A DNA stretch of 35,788 nt from JALQUL01 sp040382935 (GCA_040382935.1 JBEIEP010000031.1:1-35788), one strand, 5' to 3'; numbered from the stretch's first letter, positions 8,850 to 16,401 are shown. Program-made: numbers and translations. Notes: generated from the sequence alone by a model not told the origin.

Positions 8850-9191
8850 TCAATCGTTCAGCATAATGTAACCGGGTGATGGGGCATTTTGATAATCTGG
8901 AATTTCGGTGCATTTAAAGCTTTCAGCGTAATAAAACCTAACTCCAGCACTACGCGCTACCGCTGAACGAATCATGGACACCCACCCCGCACAAGTGACG
9001 GGTGAGATGTTCTTCCAATTTGTGTTCAGGTTGCAAAAGGCAACATACCCAGGCTTGATGTGAAGGTATGCATGTGCCAAGCCGGTATTGTCGATAAACA
9101 GATAATTGACTTTTGTATCGCAATACGCCGCATTAGCAGCTCCGGAAAAAAACATACAAATCGCTAGGAATAAAGTGGATAAACGTTTCAT
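8850..9191 (-). CDS. Small secreted four-cysteine protein
   Basis: 113 residues with a clear signal peptide (MKRLSTLFLAICMFFSGAAN, cleavage near Ala21) and a good ribosome binding site (GGGAGG). The mature protein has four cysteines (24, 53, 67, 94), suggesting two disulfides in the periplasm or outside the cell. Function not recognised. It shares a layout with the next upstream gene: a beta hairpin after the signal, a central Cys, a helix (MIRSAVARSAG / LLSAFLTGK) followed by a VRxYY/VRIYM strand, then a final Cys and a short strand. The two are probably paralogs. A possible -10 (TACAAT on the minus strand) lies at 9214-9219. Confidence 0.75.
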   Translation of the reverse strand: MKRLSTLFLAICMFFSGAANAAYCDTKVNYLFIDNTGLAHAYLHIKPGYVAFCNLNTNWKNISPVTCAGWVSMIRSAVARSAGVRFYYAESFKCTEIPDYQNAPSPGYIMLND

Positions 9192-9254
9192 ACTGGCCTC
9201 CCTTGTGTAACTTATTGTATCTGCTTTTTCCCATTACATGCGATTTCAGCCCTA

Positions 9255-9605
9255 CTATGGAAATATACGTACCTCTTCAATTCTGCATGTATTGTCGGAC
9301 ATATAAATCCGGACAGATTTACCAGTTAAAAATGCGGATAACAGAGCTGCATGCACACTCTTGAAGCCACGATGGGAGGGATAGAGCGATGCGTAGGTCC
9401 CACCGTATCCAGAATTCGACACACAATTGGAAAGGGTATTTCCCAACGCGACGTTAACCCCGCCGTCATGAACAACCACATAAGATGTGATCTTTGCGGG
9501 CTCAGTCCATCCCGGGCCGTGCGCGAATGCCGGGCGGCCAACGGCCAAGAAAAATGCCATCAATGCGCAGGTAAGAAAAATGCCCTTGGTCGTCACGGTT
9601 CTCAT
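9255..9605 (-). CDS. Small secreted protein, paralog-like neighbour
   Basis: 116 residues from ATG 9605, preceded by GGGGAGA at good spacing; a longer reading from 9635 is unlikely because that box would then be internal. The signal peptide ends AFA|HG (residue 28). The mature part has two cysteines (61 and 107), so one disulfide is likely. It contains VVVHDGGVNVAL, a Tyr/Gly-rich stretch (SGYGGTYASLYPSHRGF), then the helix AALLSAFLTGK and strand VRIYMSDNTC. Many betaproteobacterial and vibrio-like genomes carry small secreted proteins of this general form with unknown role; I do not assign a function. A consensus -10 sits about 30 bases upstream. Confidence 0.75.
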   Translation of the reverse strand: MRTVTTKGIFLTCALMAFFLAVGRPAFAHGPGWTEPAKITSYVVVHDGGVNVALGNTLSNCVSNSGYGGTYASLYPSHRGFKSVHAALLSAFLTGKSVRIYMSDNTCRIEEVRIFP

Positions 9606-9637
9606 AAAGTCTCCCCAGTGTTGGTCGTTATTCAAAA

Positions 9638-9643
9638 ATTATA
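9638..9643 (-). promoter_or_regulatory. Candidate -10 element (TATAAT)
   Basis: A perfect TATAAT reads on the minus strand 32 bases before the start of the small secreted protein gene at 9605. The surrounding 40 bases are AT-rich, unlike the neighbouring genes. A TTTACC about 19 bases further upstream is a weak -35. A short CCCC/GGGG dyad around 9652-9670 overlaps the -35 region and could be an operator. Confidence 0.4.
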
Positions 9644-9764
9644 TTCAAATTTATCCCCTTGGGGTAAAGGTTTTTCTCGTTGCCCGAGGTAGCGATTCGA
9701 AATTGCGCGAACCTATTTGAACAGACTGATCTGTCAAGCAGCAATCCAACAATAGCAATAGTTT

Positions 9765-10574
9765 CTAAACCTTGTGCCGTAACCAACCCAACCCGTCCCG
9801 CGTTGCGTTGGGTGCGGTACCCCTTGCAGGGCGGTACTCACAACCTATCCAACCCTGCCATCCGCAGGCTGCGGATACCTCACCGAACACCTCAAACAGA
9901 TAGGCGTAGTTGACCTCCCCTAAGTCAGGCTCGTTGCGCATGGGGACGCCTGCGATTTGTAGGTGGCCCACCCGGCCGGTTGGTAGGTAGTGGCGAATTT
10001 TGCTGGCCAAGTCGCCTTCCATGACTTGGCAGTGGTACAGGTCCATTTGCACTTTTAGATTGGCCGCACCAATGGTGGTTACCATGCGGTGGGCCTGTTC
10101 TTGGTAGTTAAGAAAATAACCCGGCATGTCGCGGGTGTTAATGGGTTCTATCAGCACATCGCAAGCCGCGGACTGTGCTTGTGCTGCGGCCCAGGCGATG
10201 TTGTTGAGGTAGGTGCATTCAACATTCGCGCGGTCTGCACCATTAGGCCCTATGCCCGCCATCACGTGGATGCGGGGGCAACTGAGGGCCTGCGCGTAAT
10301 CCAGCGCTTTTAAAAACCCTTCTTGAAACTCACGCTCGCGCCCGGTTAAGCAGGCCAAGCCCCGCTCGTTGCCATCCCAATCGCCAGGGGGTGCGTTAAA
10401 CAGCACTTGTTGCAGGCCGTTGTCGGCTAAACGTTGGCGCAGTTCCTTGGCGTCAAATGCGTAGGGGAATAGGTACTCCACTGCTTTGAACCCATCTTGC
10501 GCGGCAGCAGAAAAGCGCTCCAGAAACGGGTATTCGTTGTAGAGCAGACTAAGGTTAGCGGCAAAGCGTGACAT
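9765..10574 (-). CDS. hyi: Hydroxypyruvate isomerase family (Hyi/OtnI)
   Basis: Xylose-isomerase-like TIM barrel of 269 residues, the normal length. Family features: start MSRFAANLSLLYNE, NAPPGDW at 60-66, RIHVMAGIGP, and the metal/catalytic acids Glu143 (LIEPINTRDMPGYFL) and Glu246 (WIGCEYRP). Hyi interconverts hydroxypyruvate and tartronate semialdehyde in glyoxylate/glycerate metabolism; the related OtnI acts on 2-oxotetronates. No gcl, glxR or otn kinase genes are in the window, so the substrate cannot be fixed from context. It lies 38 bases after the SOUL-family gene on the same strand and may be co-transcribed with it. Confidence 0.87.
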   Translation of the reverse strand: MSRFAANLSLLYNEYPFLERFSAAAQDGFKAVEYLFPYAFDAKELRQRLADNGLQQVLFNAPPGDWDGNERGLACLTGREREFQEGFLKALDYAQALSCPRIHVMAGIGPNGADRANVECTYLNNIAWAAAQAQSAACDVLIEPINTRDMPGYFLNYQEQAHRMVTTIGAANLKVQMDLYHCQVMEGDLASKIRHYLPTGRVGHLQIAGVPMRNEPDLGEVNYAYLFEVFGEVSAACGWQGWIGCEYRPARGTAPNATRDGLGWLRHKV

Positions 10575-10612
10575 GGGGTGGTATTGTGGTGCTGGCGGTG
10601 GGCTTGGGTTGG

Positions 10613-11311
10613 TTAAAGAAGGTTTTCAACCTCAATCATCACCTCGTTACGCCTAAACATTGGGAGTGTCCAAGGCGGATCGTAGCGTGCCAACTGGGCC
10701 TGACCAAGCGCTTTCCAATTTTTCTGACCTATCCAAACGCGCAGTTCATCCGTTTTGGCTTGTACGCGCGATACGGTGTTAAATCCTGTAAAGGTATTGA
10801 CTGCAACAAGCTTGCCCGGAATCTGCCGTAGCTTTACCTCTGGGTTGACTGGCTTGGGGATGGACTCAAGGGTGTACTGCGATGGCATGACGAAGTGAAC
10901 GCGCCATTGCTTAGAGTCGGCCATGGTGGTGGCAGGCTCTAGGGCAACGGGTGCGGTCATGGCAATTTTTTGAGATTGGGGCTCCATGGTGACGGGCGCA
11001 GTCATGGCGATCTTGGCGGCGTTAGCGGTATTGGCACCCGCTGGGACTTGGTTATTGCCAAAGATGTAGTCGGCAATGCGCCGGAAACCCGCGTTACCCG
11101 CGTCGTTCATATCGCCTTCGACCAGCGTTTCAGCTACTAGCATGGGGACGTACTCTCGCAGTTCAAACGTGCCAGATTTGGAGATCACTTTAAAACCGGG
11201 TTCTTCAATCGCCATAGCGTGTTGTGTTGTGAAGAGAAATGCACCCAAAACCGCCACCATTGGCAAGGTTGCAGTGAGGTTTTTGAATGCCATCAATGGC
11301 CAAATGCGCAT
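10613..11311 (-). CDS. SOUL heme-binding family protein, exported
   Basis: 232 residues from ATG 11311. The N-terminus holds a signal-like hydrophobic stretch (LPMVAVLGAFLFTTQHAMA), so export is likely. The SOUL/HEBP fold follows: PGFKVISKSGTFELREY near the mature start, ADYIFGNN, two copies of KIAMTAPV (usual in the family), and NPEVKLRQIPGKLVAVNTFTG. These proteins bind tetrapyrroles in plants and animals; bacterial roles are poorly known. The longer reading frame up to 11404 adds no family sequence. No strong ribosome binding site is seen at 11311, and ATG 11293 is an alternative start. Confidence 0.82.
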   Translation of the reverse strand: MRIWPLMAFKNLTATLPMVAVLGAFLFTTQHAMAIEEPGFKVISKSGTFELREYVPMLVAETLVEGDMNDAGNAGFRRIADYIFGNNQVPAGANTANAAKIAMTAPVTMEPQSQKIAMTAPVALEPATTMADSKQWRVHFVMPSQYTLESIPKPVNPEVKLRQIPGKLVAVNTFTGFNTVSRVQAKTDELRVWIGQKNWKALGQAQLARYDPPWTLPMFRRNEVMIEVENLL

Positions 11312-11486
11312 GGTGTGTCCGTTCAAGTTGATGGTTACCGGGTTGTACGACTTGCGTCGCTCTAGACCAAATGGTAACGGGTGATAGAACGTTGAATCGG
11401 GCAAACGCGATTGGTTACATAGCTAAACAGGGTGCGAGATTTGATTGTGCGAATCCAAGGGTTGGCACAATCGGGCGCTAGACAAT

Positions 11487-11520
11487 AAAAAAGCCCCGAG
11501 CATTTCTGCAAAGGGCTCTT
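11487..11520 (-). terminator. Rho-independent terminator after tRNA-Asn
   Basis: On the minus strand, starting a few bases after the tRNA CCA end, AGCCC pairs with GGGCT and an inner GCA/TGC pair closes a GAAA-type loop. A run of six T follows. This is a standard intrinsic terminator for the tRNA transcript. Confidence 0.75.
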
Positions 11521-11526
11521 TGAATT

Positions 11527-11602
11527 TGGCTCCTCAACCTGGGCTCGAACCAGGGACCTACGGATTAACAGTCCGGCGCTCTACCAACTGAGCTATTGAG
11601 GA
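11527..11602 (-). tRNA. tRNA-Asn (GTT)
   Basis: 76-nt gene with encoded CCA. The acceptor arm TCCTCAA pairs with TTGAGGA, the discriminator is G, the D-loop has AGCTCAGTTGGTAGAGC, the anticodon loop is CTGTTAA (anticodon GTT, asparagine), and the T-arm contains GGTTCGAGCC. It has its own promoter (TATAAT at 11617-11622) and terminator. tRNA genes are common integration sites, but no integrase or direct-repeat attachment site is visible next to this one. Confidence 0.97.
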
Positions 11603-11616
11603 TCGTGAAGCCCACG

Positions 11617-11622
11617 ATTATA
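11617..11622 (-). promoter_or_regulatory. -10 box of the tRNA-Asn promoter
   Basis: TATAAT on the minus strand, followed by a G/C-rich discriminator (CGTGGG), lies 15 bases before the mature tRNA 5' end. The -35 is poor (TGCAAA at about 18 bp spacing). A GC-rich discriminator is typical of stringently controlled stable-RNA promoters. Confidence 0.55.
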
Positions 11623-11676
11623 GCCAAGTTTGCGGTCCGTTTTGCACTCTGGCACGCACTATTTGCGAGGGGTGGC

Positions 11677-12654
11677 TTAAGAGGCTGAGTGACTGGCAGT
11701 GGGGGAGGGGTTAAGCCAGGTGGATATGACTTGTTGGTAGCCCTTGGTTTTGGCCTGGTGCAGCAGGGCCTGGCCTGCAACGTACACGCCGTGGCTGTGG
11801 GCGGGTAGGTGTTGCAAGGTGGTGCTGACAAATTGGGCGAGGTCTTGTGCACGCAGGGGTTGCTCAACGCTGGGAATCATGTAGGCCAAGGCGTCAAAAA
11901 TCCATTTTGCTACTCGCGCAGGAAAGGAAGATGGGATAGGGTGGCTCGTGTTTTTTTGGGCACTGCGAACAATAACCAGGTGCGTAAATCCCAGTTGAGT
12001 CAAACCTAGGAACCCTCTGCAAAACCCCATGCACGATCTGAGGCCCCGATAATGGCGCCCCACTGCGTTGGTTTTTTTGCCCATACCGAGCGGTATGGGC
12101 TGCAAAATCCGCCTTGTGGTGCATCCATTCTCATGGCTCATATCCATGCAGCGAGTTTTGCAGAGGGTTCCTAACTCATCCAGAGTGGCCAATCCTTTTT
12201 GCAAGGCGGCGGGCAGGCGATTGGGCTGATGGGGCAGCAACACCACGAGTACGGTGACGCCACATTGGCGCAACCAGTTGCCCAGGGGCAAAAGATCGGT
12301 GGGGGTGGGTGTCCACAGGGATTTTTCGCGTTCGTAAAAGGGTCTGCCGGGTTCAAAACTAACCACGGCGGTGTCGGCGCCCAGGGTGGGCGCTTGGTGG
12401 ATAGCCCCTTCTGTAAGGGTGTGGGTGTTGAGGTGCCGAATCGATGCGGCAAAGGGCTGGTGAACCAGCAGGGTGACGGCCGTGAATTGCGGTGAAGCCA
12501 ACAGTTGCCGGCTGACCTCACTGCCTAAAACGCCACCGGCCCCGGCGATGATGAGCCGGTTGGCGCGAGGGTGCTTGGGATCTGCGTTGACCAAGTCCTT
12601 GGACCCGAGGCCCCATGCGCCCTTGAAGAGGTTTAAAGTGGAATGCGTTGTCAT
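11677..12654 (-). CDS. Rossmann-fold NAD(P)-binding protein with in-frame MITE insertion
   Basis: From ATG 12654 (MTTHSTLNLF) it is 325 residues. The N-terminus has a nucleotide-binding motif (LIIAGAGGVLGSEV), as in atypical short-chain dehydrogenase/epimerase proteins of the NmrA/HTATIP2 type. The C-terminal half (LGFTHLVIVRSAQ ... YMIPSVEQPLRAQDLAQFV) also fits that group. Between them, about residues 162-216 (55 residues) are encoded entirely by a miniature transposable element (12009-12171 plus a duplicated TA). Removing it rejoins LDEL to GLTQLGFTHLVIV, about the expected family size of 270. The insertion keeps the frame, so a full-length product can be made, but whether it folds or works is unknown. 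Substrate not recognised. Confidence 0.75.
   Translation of the reverse strand: MTTHSTLNLFKGAWGLGSKDLVNADPKHPRANRLIIAGAGGVLGSEVSRQLLASPQFTAVTLLVHQPFAASIRHLNTHTLTEGAIHQAPTLGADTAVVSFEPGRPFYEREKSLWTPTPTDLLPLGNWLRQCGVTVLVVLLPHQPNRLPAALQKGLATLDELGTLCKTRCMDMSHENGCTTRRILQPIPLGMGKKTNAVGRHYRGLRSCMGFCRGFLGLTQLGFTHLVIVRSAQKNTSHPIPSSFPARVAKWIFDALAYMIPSVEQPLRAQDLAQFVSTTLQHLPAHSHGVYVAGQALLHQAKTKGYQQVISTWLNPSPTASHSAS
12009..12171 (-). mobile_element. 163-bp MITE, TA target duplication, inside a coding gene
   Basis: Perfect 17-bp terminal inverted repeats (GGAACCCTCTGCAAAAC and its complement) bound the element. It is flanked by TA on both sides; excision of 163 bp plus one TA restores a continuous gene. 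TA duplication and the lack of any transposase gene fit a non-autonomous Tc1/mariner-IS630-type element. Inside, 12079-12100 forms a perfect 10-bp stem with a 2-base loop. In the orientation of the host gene the element is open throughout (55 codons). A diverged relative lies at about 12725-12830 in the opposite orientation. Confidence 0.85.
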
Positions 12655-13002
12655 GTTTGGCAAATATGATACGGGGCACGGAGAGGCTGTGTTGGCTTTG
12701 GCCCTTTAAATGCTAGAGAAAGTATGCAAAACGCATGGCGCATCGATGAGTCATGAGAATACGTGCAGCACAAAACCAAGGCCGTTGGGCGTCATTATCG
12801 AAGCTTTGGGGAGTGCATGGGGTTTTGCAGACCGTCCCCAGCGATGGACTGGGTATTCGCCTGCACCCTGCGATGATGGCCTTGCTGTGTTGGGCTAATT
12901 TTTTGATCACCGGACAAACGAGAACCAATGAAATCTGTATTACTCACAATCAAGCGTGCCCTGTCGACTGCCAATCGGGGCTTGGTAAAAGTGTAAGATG
13001 GC
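12655..13002. other. 348-bp stretch between divergent genes
   Basis: Apart from the diverged MITE at about 12725-12830, this interval holds the upstream region of sppA. From ATG 12928 there are 22 codons in the sppA frame (MKSVLLTIKRALSTANRGLV and two more) and then TAA at 12994. No clear promoter was found. Confidence 0.6.
12725..12830 (+). mobile_element. Diverged second copy of the same MITE family
   Basis: Read on the plus strand this matches the minus strand of the first element: TGCAAAAC, then ATGAGTCATGAGAAT, then GGGCGTCATTATCG, and TGCATGGGGTTTTGCAG at the right end. It lacks about 37 bases carrying the strong internal hairpin, and its outermost ends have decayed, so it is probably an old copy. 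It opens a short reading frame (12710-12898) that encodes the same kind of peptide (VCKTHGASMSHENTCSTK) as the first copy; I do not regard it as a gene. Confidence 0.7.
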
Positions 13003-14850
13003 TTGAGCAAAGCGTTGAGAGTGGTGTTGGTGTTGGTTGTGGTGGGCTACGCCGTGGGGGGTGCGTGGTTTTTTTTGTATGCCGACAAAGTGAGTTTGGA
13101 CGACCACACGGTTTTGGTCATGGACTTAAAAGGCGTGCTGGTGGAGGAGTCACCCGGTGGGCTAAGGGAGAAGGTGATCTCTGAGGTGCAGGGTAGCGCG
13201 TCCAACACCATACGTTTGCGCGATGTGTTGATGACCCTTGAGTTGGCCGCCAATGACCAGCGGATTGACAAAGTATTGTTGAAATTGGACGACTTTCAAG
13301 GCGGTGGCCTGGTACTGTTGCGCGAAGTAGCTGCTGCGATAGAGAAATTTAAGACGTCGGGCAAGCAGGTGGTGGCGTGGTCGGCACGGTACGACCAACG
13401 CCAATACTATTTGGCGGCCCATGCCAACCAGGTGTTGGCCCACCCTATGGGATTGGTGCTGATTGAAGGGTTTGGCGGCACGCGTGGCTATTACAAAGAC
13501 GCGCTCGATAAATTAGGAATTCAAGCGAATTTGATCCGAGTGGGTCAGTTCAAATCAGCCGGTGAGCCGTTTGTGTTGAATGCCCCGTCCCCAGAGGCCA
13601 TCAAGGCCGAGGCGCACGTGCTGGATGCCTTGTGGGTCTTGTTTACGGAGGGCATTGAGCGCGCCAGAAAGCTGCCCGCAGGAAGCGTGGCAAAAAATAT
13701 TGGCCTGCTACCCGATGCCTTGGTGAATGCCAAGGGCAACGCAGCGCAATTGGCCTTGGACTGGAAGTGGCTGGATGGTTTGCAAACCTTTGACGCGGTG
13801 CGGGAGTCGTTCATCAAAGAGGTGGGCAAAGACCAAGAGACGGGGTCTTTCAGGCAAGTGGGTTGGTTGCGTTACCTGAATTCTGAGGCCAAAAAAGTCA
13901 AGGGCGATCACATTGCGATTGTGGTGGCCGAGGGTGATATTAGCGATGGCCGCGCTCCCGCCGGAAAGATTGGCGGTGTTTCAACATCAGAGCTGATAAG
14001 AAAAGCCGCAGACGACAAAGATGTCAAAGCCATTGTGCTGCGTGTCAACTCGCCCGGCGGCGCGGTGTTGGGTTCTGAGCTGATACGGCATCAATTGCAA
14101 TTGGCCCGCGACAAAGGCAAGCCGGTCGTGGTTTCTATGGGAAATCTGGCGGCCTCGGGTGGGTATTGGATTTCAATGGCTGCGGATAGGGTGATCGCTG
14201 ATCCCGGCACTATTACGGGCTCGATTGGGGTGTTTGCCATGTTGCCCACGGGTGAGGGGCTGATGGGCAAGCTGGGCATCAACACAGGGGGCCATCAAAC
14301 GACTTGGCTTGCTGGGGCCTATGACCCACGCAAGGCCTTAGACCCACGCATGCGGACCTTGATGCAATCTGGCATTGAACACATTTACGGCGATTTCATT
14401 GGCAAAGCAGCCAGCGCACGCAAGATGGACATAACGCAAGTCGATGCAGTGGCCCAAGGCAGAATTTGGACGGGTGCTCAGGCGGTACAACACCAATTGA
14501 TTGACCGCTTGGGAAGCTTTAGCGATGCCATTGACGAGGCTAGATCCTTGGTGGCCAAAGCCGAAGGCCAGGGTGAGGGCAAAGGTGGGGGCTTAGTCCA
14601 ACTCCCCTACAAGTACATAGGCCCAAATGTGTCTGTTTTAGAGAAGTTGGCAATGCAATATTTGGGATCAACCAGTGGGGTGCAAAGCGATGCGCCTTTA
14701 GCGGGTGCTGCGGTGTTGGGTGGGCTTGTTGGCGCAGATTTCTATTTGTTCAATACGCTGGCCAACGACTTGACTTGGTTGCAAACGGTGCTTGAAAGAA
14801 GGCAACCCTTTGCCGCCGTAGCCCACTGTTTGTGCAATGTAACGCCCTAG
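13003..14850 (+). CDS. sppA: Signal peptide peptidase SppA, 67K type
   Basis: Membrane-bound serine protease that degrades cleaved signal peptides on the periplasmic side of the inner membrane. 615 residues from TTG 13003. A membrane helix (VVLVLVVVGYAVGGAWFFLY) is followed by two tandem S49 domains. The Ser/Lys dyad is visible: Lys184 in VGQFKSAGEPF (E. coli Lys209) and Ser385 in NLAASGGYWIS (E. coli Ser409). The start is odd. Nine bases upstream is an in-frame TAA, and before that 22 codons from ATG 12928 resemble the amphipathic cytoplasmic N-terminus normal for SppA. The gene may have lost that extension by a stop mutation and now starts at TTG or a nearby GTG. Its stop overlaps the convergent reductase gene. 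Confidence 0.9.
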   Translation: MSKALRVVLVLVVVGYAVGGAWFFLYADKVSLDDHTVLVMDLKGVLVEESPGGLREKVISEVQGSASNTIRLRDVLMTLELAANDQRIDKVLLKLDDFQGGGLVLLREVAAAIEKFKTSGKQVVAWSARYDQRQYYLAAHANQVLAHPMGLVLIEGFGGTRGYYKDALDKLGIQANLIRVGQFKSAGEPFVLNAPSPEAIKAEAHVLDALWVLFTEGIERARKLPAGSVAKNIGLLPDALVNAKGNAAQLALDWKWLDGLQTFDAVRESFIKEVGKDQETGSFRQVGWLRYLNSEAKKVKGDHIAIVVAEGDISDGRAPAGKIGGVSTSELIRKAADDKDVKAIVLRVNSPGGAVLGSELIRHQLQLARDKGKPVVVSMGNLAASGGYWISMAADRVIADPGTITGSIGVFAMLPTGEGLMGKLGINTGGHQTTWLAGAYDPRKALDPRMRTLMQSGIEHIYGDFIGKAASARKMDITQVDAVAQGRIWTGAQAVQHQLIDRLGSFSDAIDEARSLVAKAEGQGEGKGGGLVQLPYKYIGPNVSVLEKLAMQYLGSTSGVQSDAPLAGAAVLGGLVGADFYLFNTLANDLTWLQTVLERRQPFAAVAHCLCNVTP

Positions 14851-15998
14851 GGCGCAACGCCCAACCGCGCGTGCATTTGTTTGTTGGCGGTGGTGTATTG
14901 CACGGGCATGCTGTGGCCTTGAAGCCGCTCGGCGATGGCATAAGCGGCAATGGTGGCGTCATGAAAGCCGCTCACGATCAGTTTGCGTTTGCCGGGGTAA
15001 TGGTTAACGTCGCCTACGGCATAAAGGCCCTGTACTTGGGTTTGGCAGGTCGCCGGGTCAACGGGGACTTGCTTTTTGTCGAGTGCCAAGCCCCAATCTG
15101 CCAAAGGGCTCAGCTTGGGGGATAGGCCTAGTAGCGGGAGGTACAGGTCTAGAGGAAGTTGAACGGTTGCTCCGTCGGGCGTGGCCACTTGCAGGGCCTG
15201 TAGCCGCCCGGTGATGCGGTCGGGGATTAAAGCCAGCGCTTGGCCCGCCACAAACGTGATGGCCTTGCTTTGGCGAAGGGCGTTAAAAGCGGCCAGCGTT
15301 GCAGGCTCGGCGTCAAACACCTCGCGCCTGTGCAGCAGCGTGACGGTGCGATTGGGGTTGCCCGATGGGCTGGCCCATTCAATGGCCGTTAACAAAGCCT
15401 GATCGGAATCACCTTGAATCACCACAGATCCGCTCACGCCATCCAGCGCGGGGGGGTGGTAAAAAACTTGTGTTCCCTCCCAGCGGGCCAGTCCATCTAA
15501 CACCGGTTTGCGTGGCACAAAAGCACCTACGCCTGCGGCCAGTACAAGGGCTTTGCAACGAAAGCGCTGCGCTTGGTGGGTGACCAGTTCAAAGCGGTAA
15601 AGCGGTGTTGGCGCGTTGCTCGGAGCGCCTGTTGAGCCGTTGCTCGGAGCGCCTGTTGGCGCTGGCGCAGCACCCTCTAAAAGATGCAGTTCGGTTACCT
15701 GTTGGCCCAGATGCAATTGCACGGACTGAGGTACCGCCGGGTTGCCTTCGGGGTGGGTAAAGGGCCTGAGTTGTTGGAGCAATCGTTGCACCAGCTCAGT
15801 GGCCTCAACGGCGGGCACGGCGGGGATATCGTAAAGAGGCTTACCCGCGTACAGTGCGTGGCATTGGCCGCCCGGTTCGGGCAATACGTCAACAATTTGG
15901 CTGCTCACCCCCAGCAAACCCAACTGAAAGGCCTGAAACAGACCGACCGGGCCTGCGCCCACAATCACGACATCGGTTTGGATTGCGGCGGCGGGCAT
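14847..15998 (-). CDS. Ferredoxin-NADP+ reductase, thioredoxin-reductase-like type
   Basis: FAD enzyme of 383 residues moving electrons between NADPH and ferredoxin. The FAD motif is GAGPVG (14-19), followed by PGGQCHALY and YDIPAVP, typical of TrxR-like FNRs (as in Bacillus YumC and Rhodopseudomonas FNR). The NADPH-domain motif reads VIQGDSDQALLTAIEWA. The C-terminus has GLYAVGDVNHYPGKRKLIVSGFHDA. The CxxC redox pair of true thioredoxin reductase is absent, which excludes that activity. An insert of Gly-Ala-Pro-Ser repeats (about residues 110-128) is encoded by a 24-bp tandem repeat. It starts 12 bases after fdxA, its likely partner, and its stop overlaps that of sppA. Confidence 0.88.
   Translation of the reverse strand: MPAAAIQTDVVIVGAGPVGLFQAFQLGLLGVSSQIVDVLPEPGGQCHALYAGKPLYDIPAVPAVEATELVQRLLQQLRPFTHPEGNPAVPQSVQLHLGQQVTELHLLEGAAPAPTGAPSNGSTGAPSNAPTPLYRFELVTHQAQRFRCKALVLAAGVGAFVPRKPVLDGLARWEGTQVFYHPPALDGVSGSVVIQGDSDQALLTAIEWASPSGNPNRTVTLLHRREVFDAEPATLAAFNALRQSKAITFVAGQALALIPDRITGRLQALQVATPDGATVQLPLDLYLPLLGLSPKLSPLADWGLALDKKQVPVDPATCQTQVQGLYAVGDVNHYPGKRKLIVSGFHDATIAAYAIAERLQGHSMPVQYTTANKQMHARLGVAP
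15614..15658. repeat. 24-bp tandem repeat inside the FNR gene
   Basis: Two identical 21-base copies (beginning CGTTGCTCGGAGCGCC) with period 24 encode the repeated TGAPSN-type residues. The repeat lies in a surface-loop position of the FAD/NADPH protein, so copy-number change would lengthen or shorten the protein in frame. Confidence 0.8.
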
Positions 15999-16010
15999 TG
16001 TTGAGGGGGA

Positions 16011-16340
16011 TTATCGGATCAGTGCGCCAAGTTTGTCGGACTTGTCTTTCCAAGCGTCGGCATCGGGCAGGGCGTCTTTGCGCTTGGTGATGCTTTTCCA
16101 GGTGGGCAGCCGGCTCAGTTCGGCGTTGAGCGCGATGTAGTGCATCTGGTCTTTGGGCACGTCTTCTTCGGCGTAGATGGCGTTGACCGGGCACTCGGGG
16201 ATGCAGACCGCGCAATCGATGCATTCGTCGGGGTCAATCACCAACATGTTGGGGCCTTCGCGAAAGCAATCGACTGGGCAAACGTCTACGCAATCGGTGT
16301 ACTTACATTGAATGCAGGATTCAGAAACGATATGTGTCAT
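16011..16340 (-). CDS. fdxA: Seven-iron ferredoxin FdxA
   Basis: 109-residue ferredoxin with one [3Fe-4S] and one [4Fe-4S] cluster. Cysteines 9, 17 and 50 match the 3Fe site and 21, 40, 43 and 46 the 4Fe site of Azotobacter FdI; Cys12 and Cys25 are extra. The start MTHIVSESCIQCKYTDC and the long C-terminal extension (PTWKSITKRKDALPDADAW) are typical of betaproteobacterial FdxA. It sits 12 bases before the FNR gene, so the two very probably form one electron-transfer unit. Upstream are a hairpin and a MITE separating it from cysN. Confidence 0.95.
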   Translation of the reverse strand: MTHIVSESCIQCKYTDCVDVCPVDCFREGPNMLVIDPDECIDCAVCIPECPVNAIYAEEDVPKDQMHYIALNAELSRLPTWKSITKRKDALPDADAWKDKSDKLGALIR

Positions 16341-16401
16341 GGTAGGGGTGCACGTGCAAACAGGAGGGCAAGGTGTTGGGAGGGGTCGACAGCGCTGGCC
16401 G

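Noticed and set aside
9652..9670. CCCC-TT-GGGG hairpin upstream of the small secreted protein gene
   Set aside because: Stem is short with a G-T pair and no adjacent T run in the right place; kept only as a possible operator in the promoter entry.
11500..11680. Integration site at tRNA-Asn
   Set aside because: No integrase and no repeat of the tRNA 3' end was found nearby.
12710..12898. Short open frame with MSHEN-type peptide upstream of sppA
   Set aside because: It lies on the diverged MITE and has no ribosome binding site; the similarity to the other copy comes from shared element sequence.
12753..13184. 143-codon open frame on the plus strand
   Set aside because: It runs through the MITE remnant and then out of frame over sppA, with no family resemblance.
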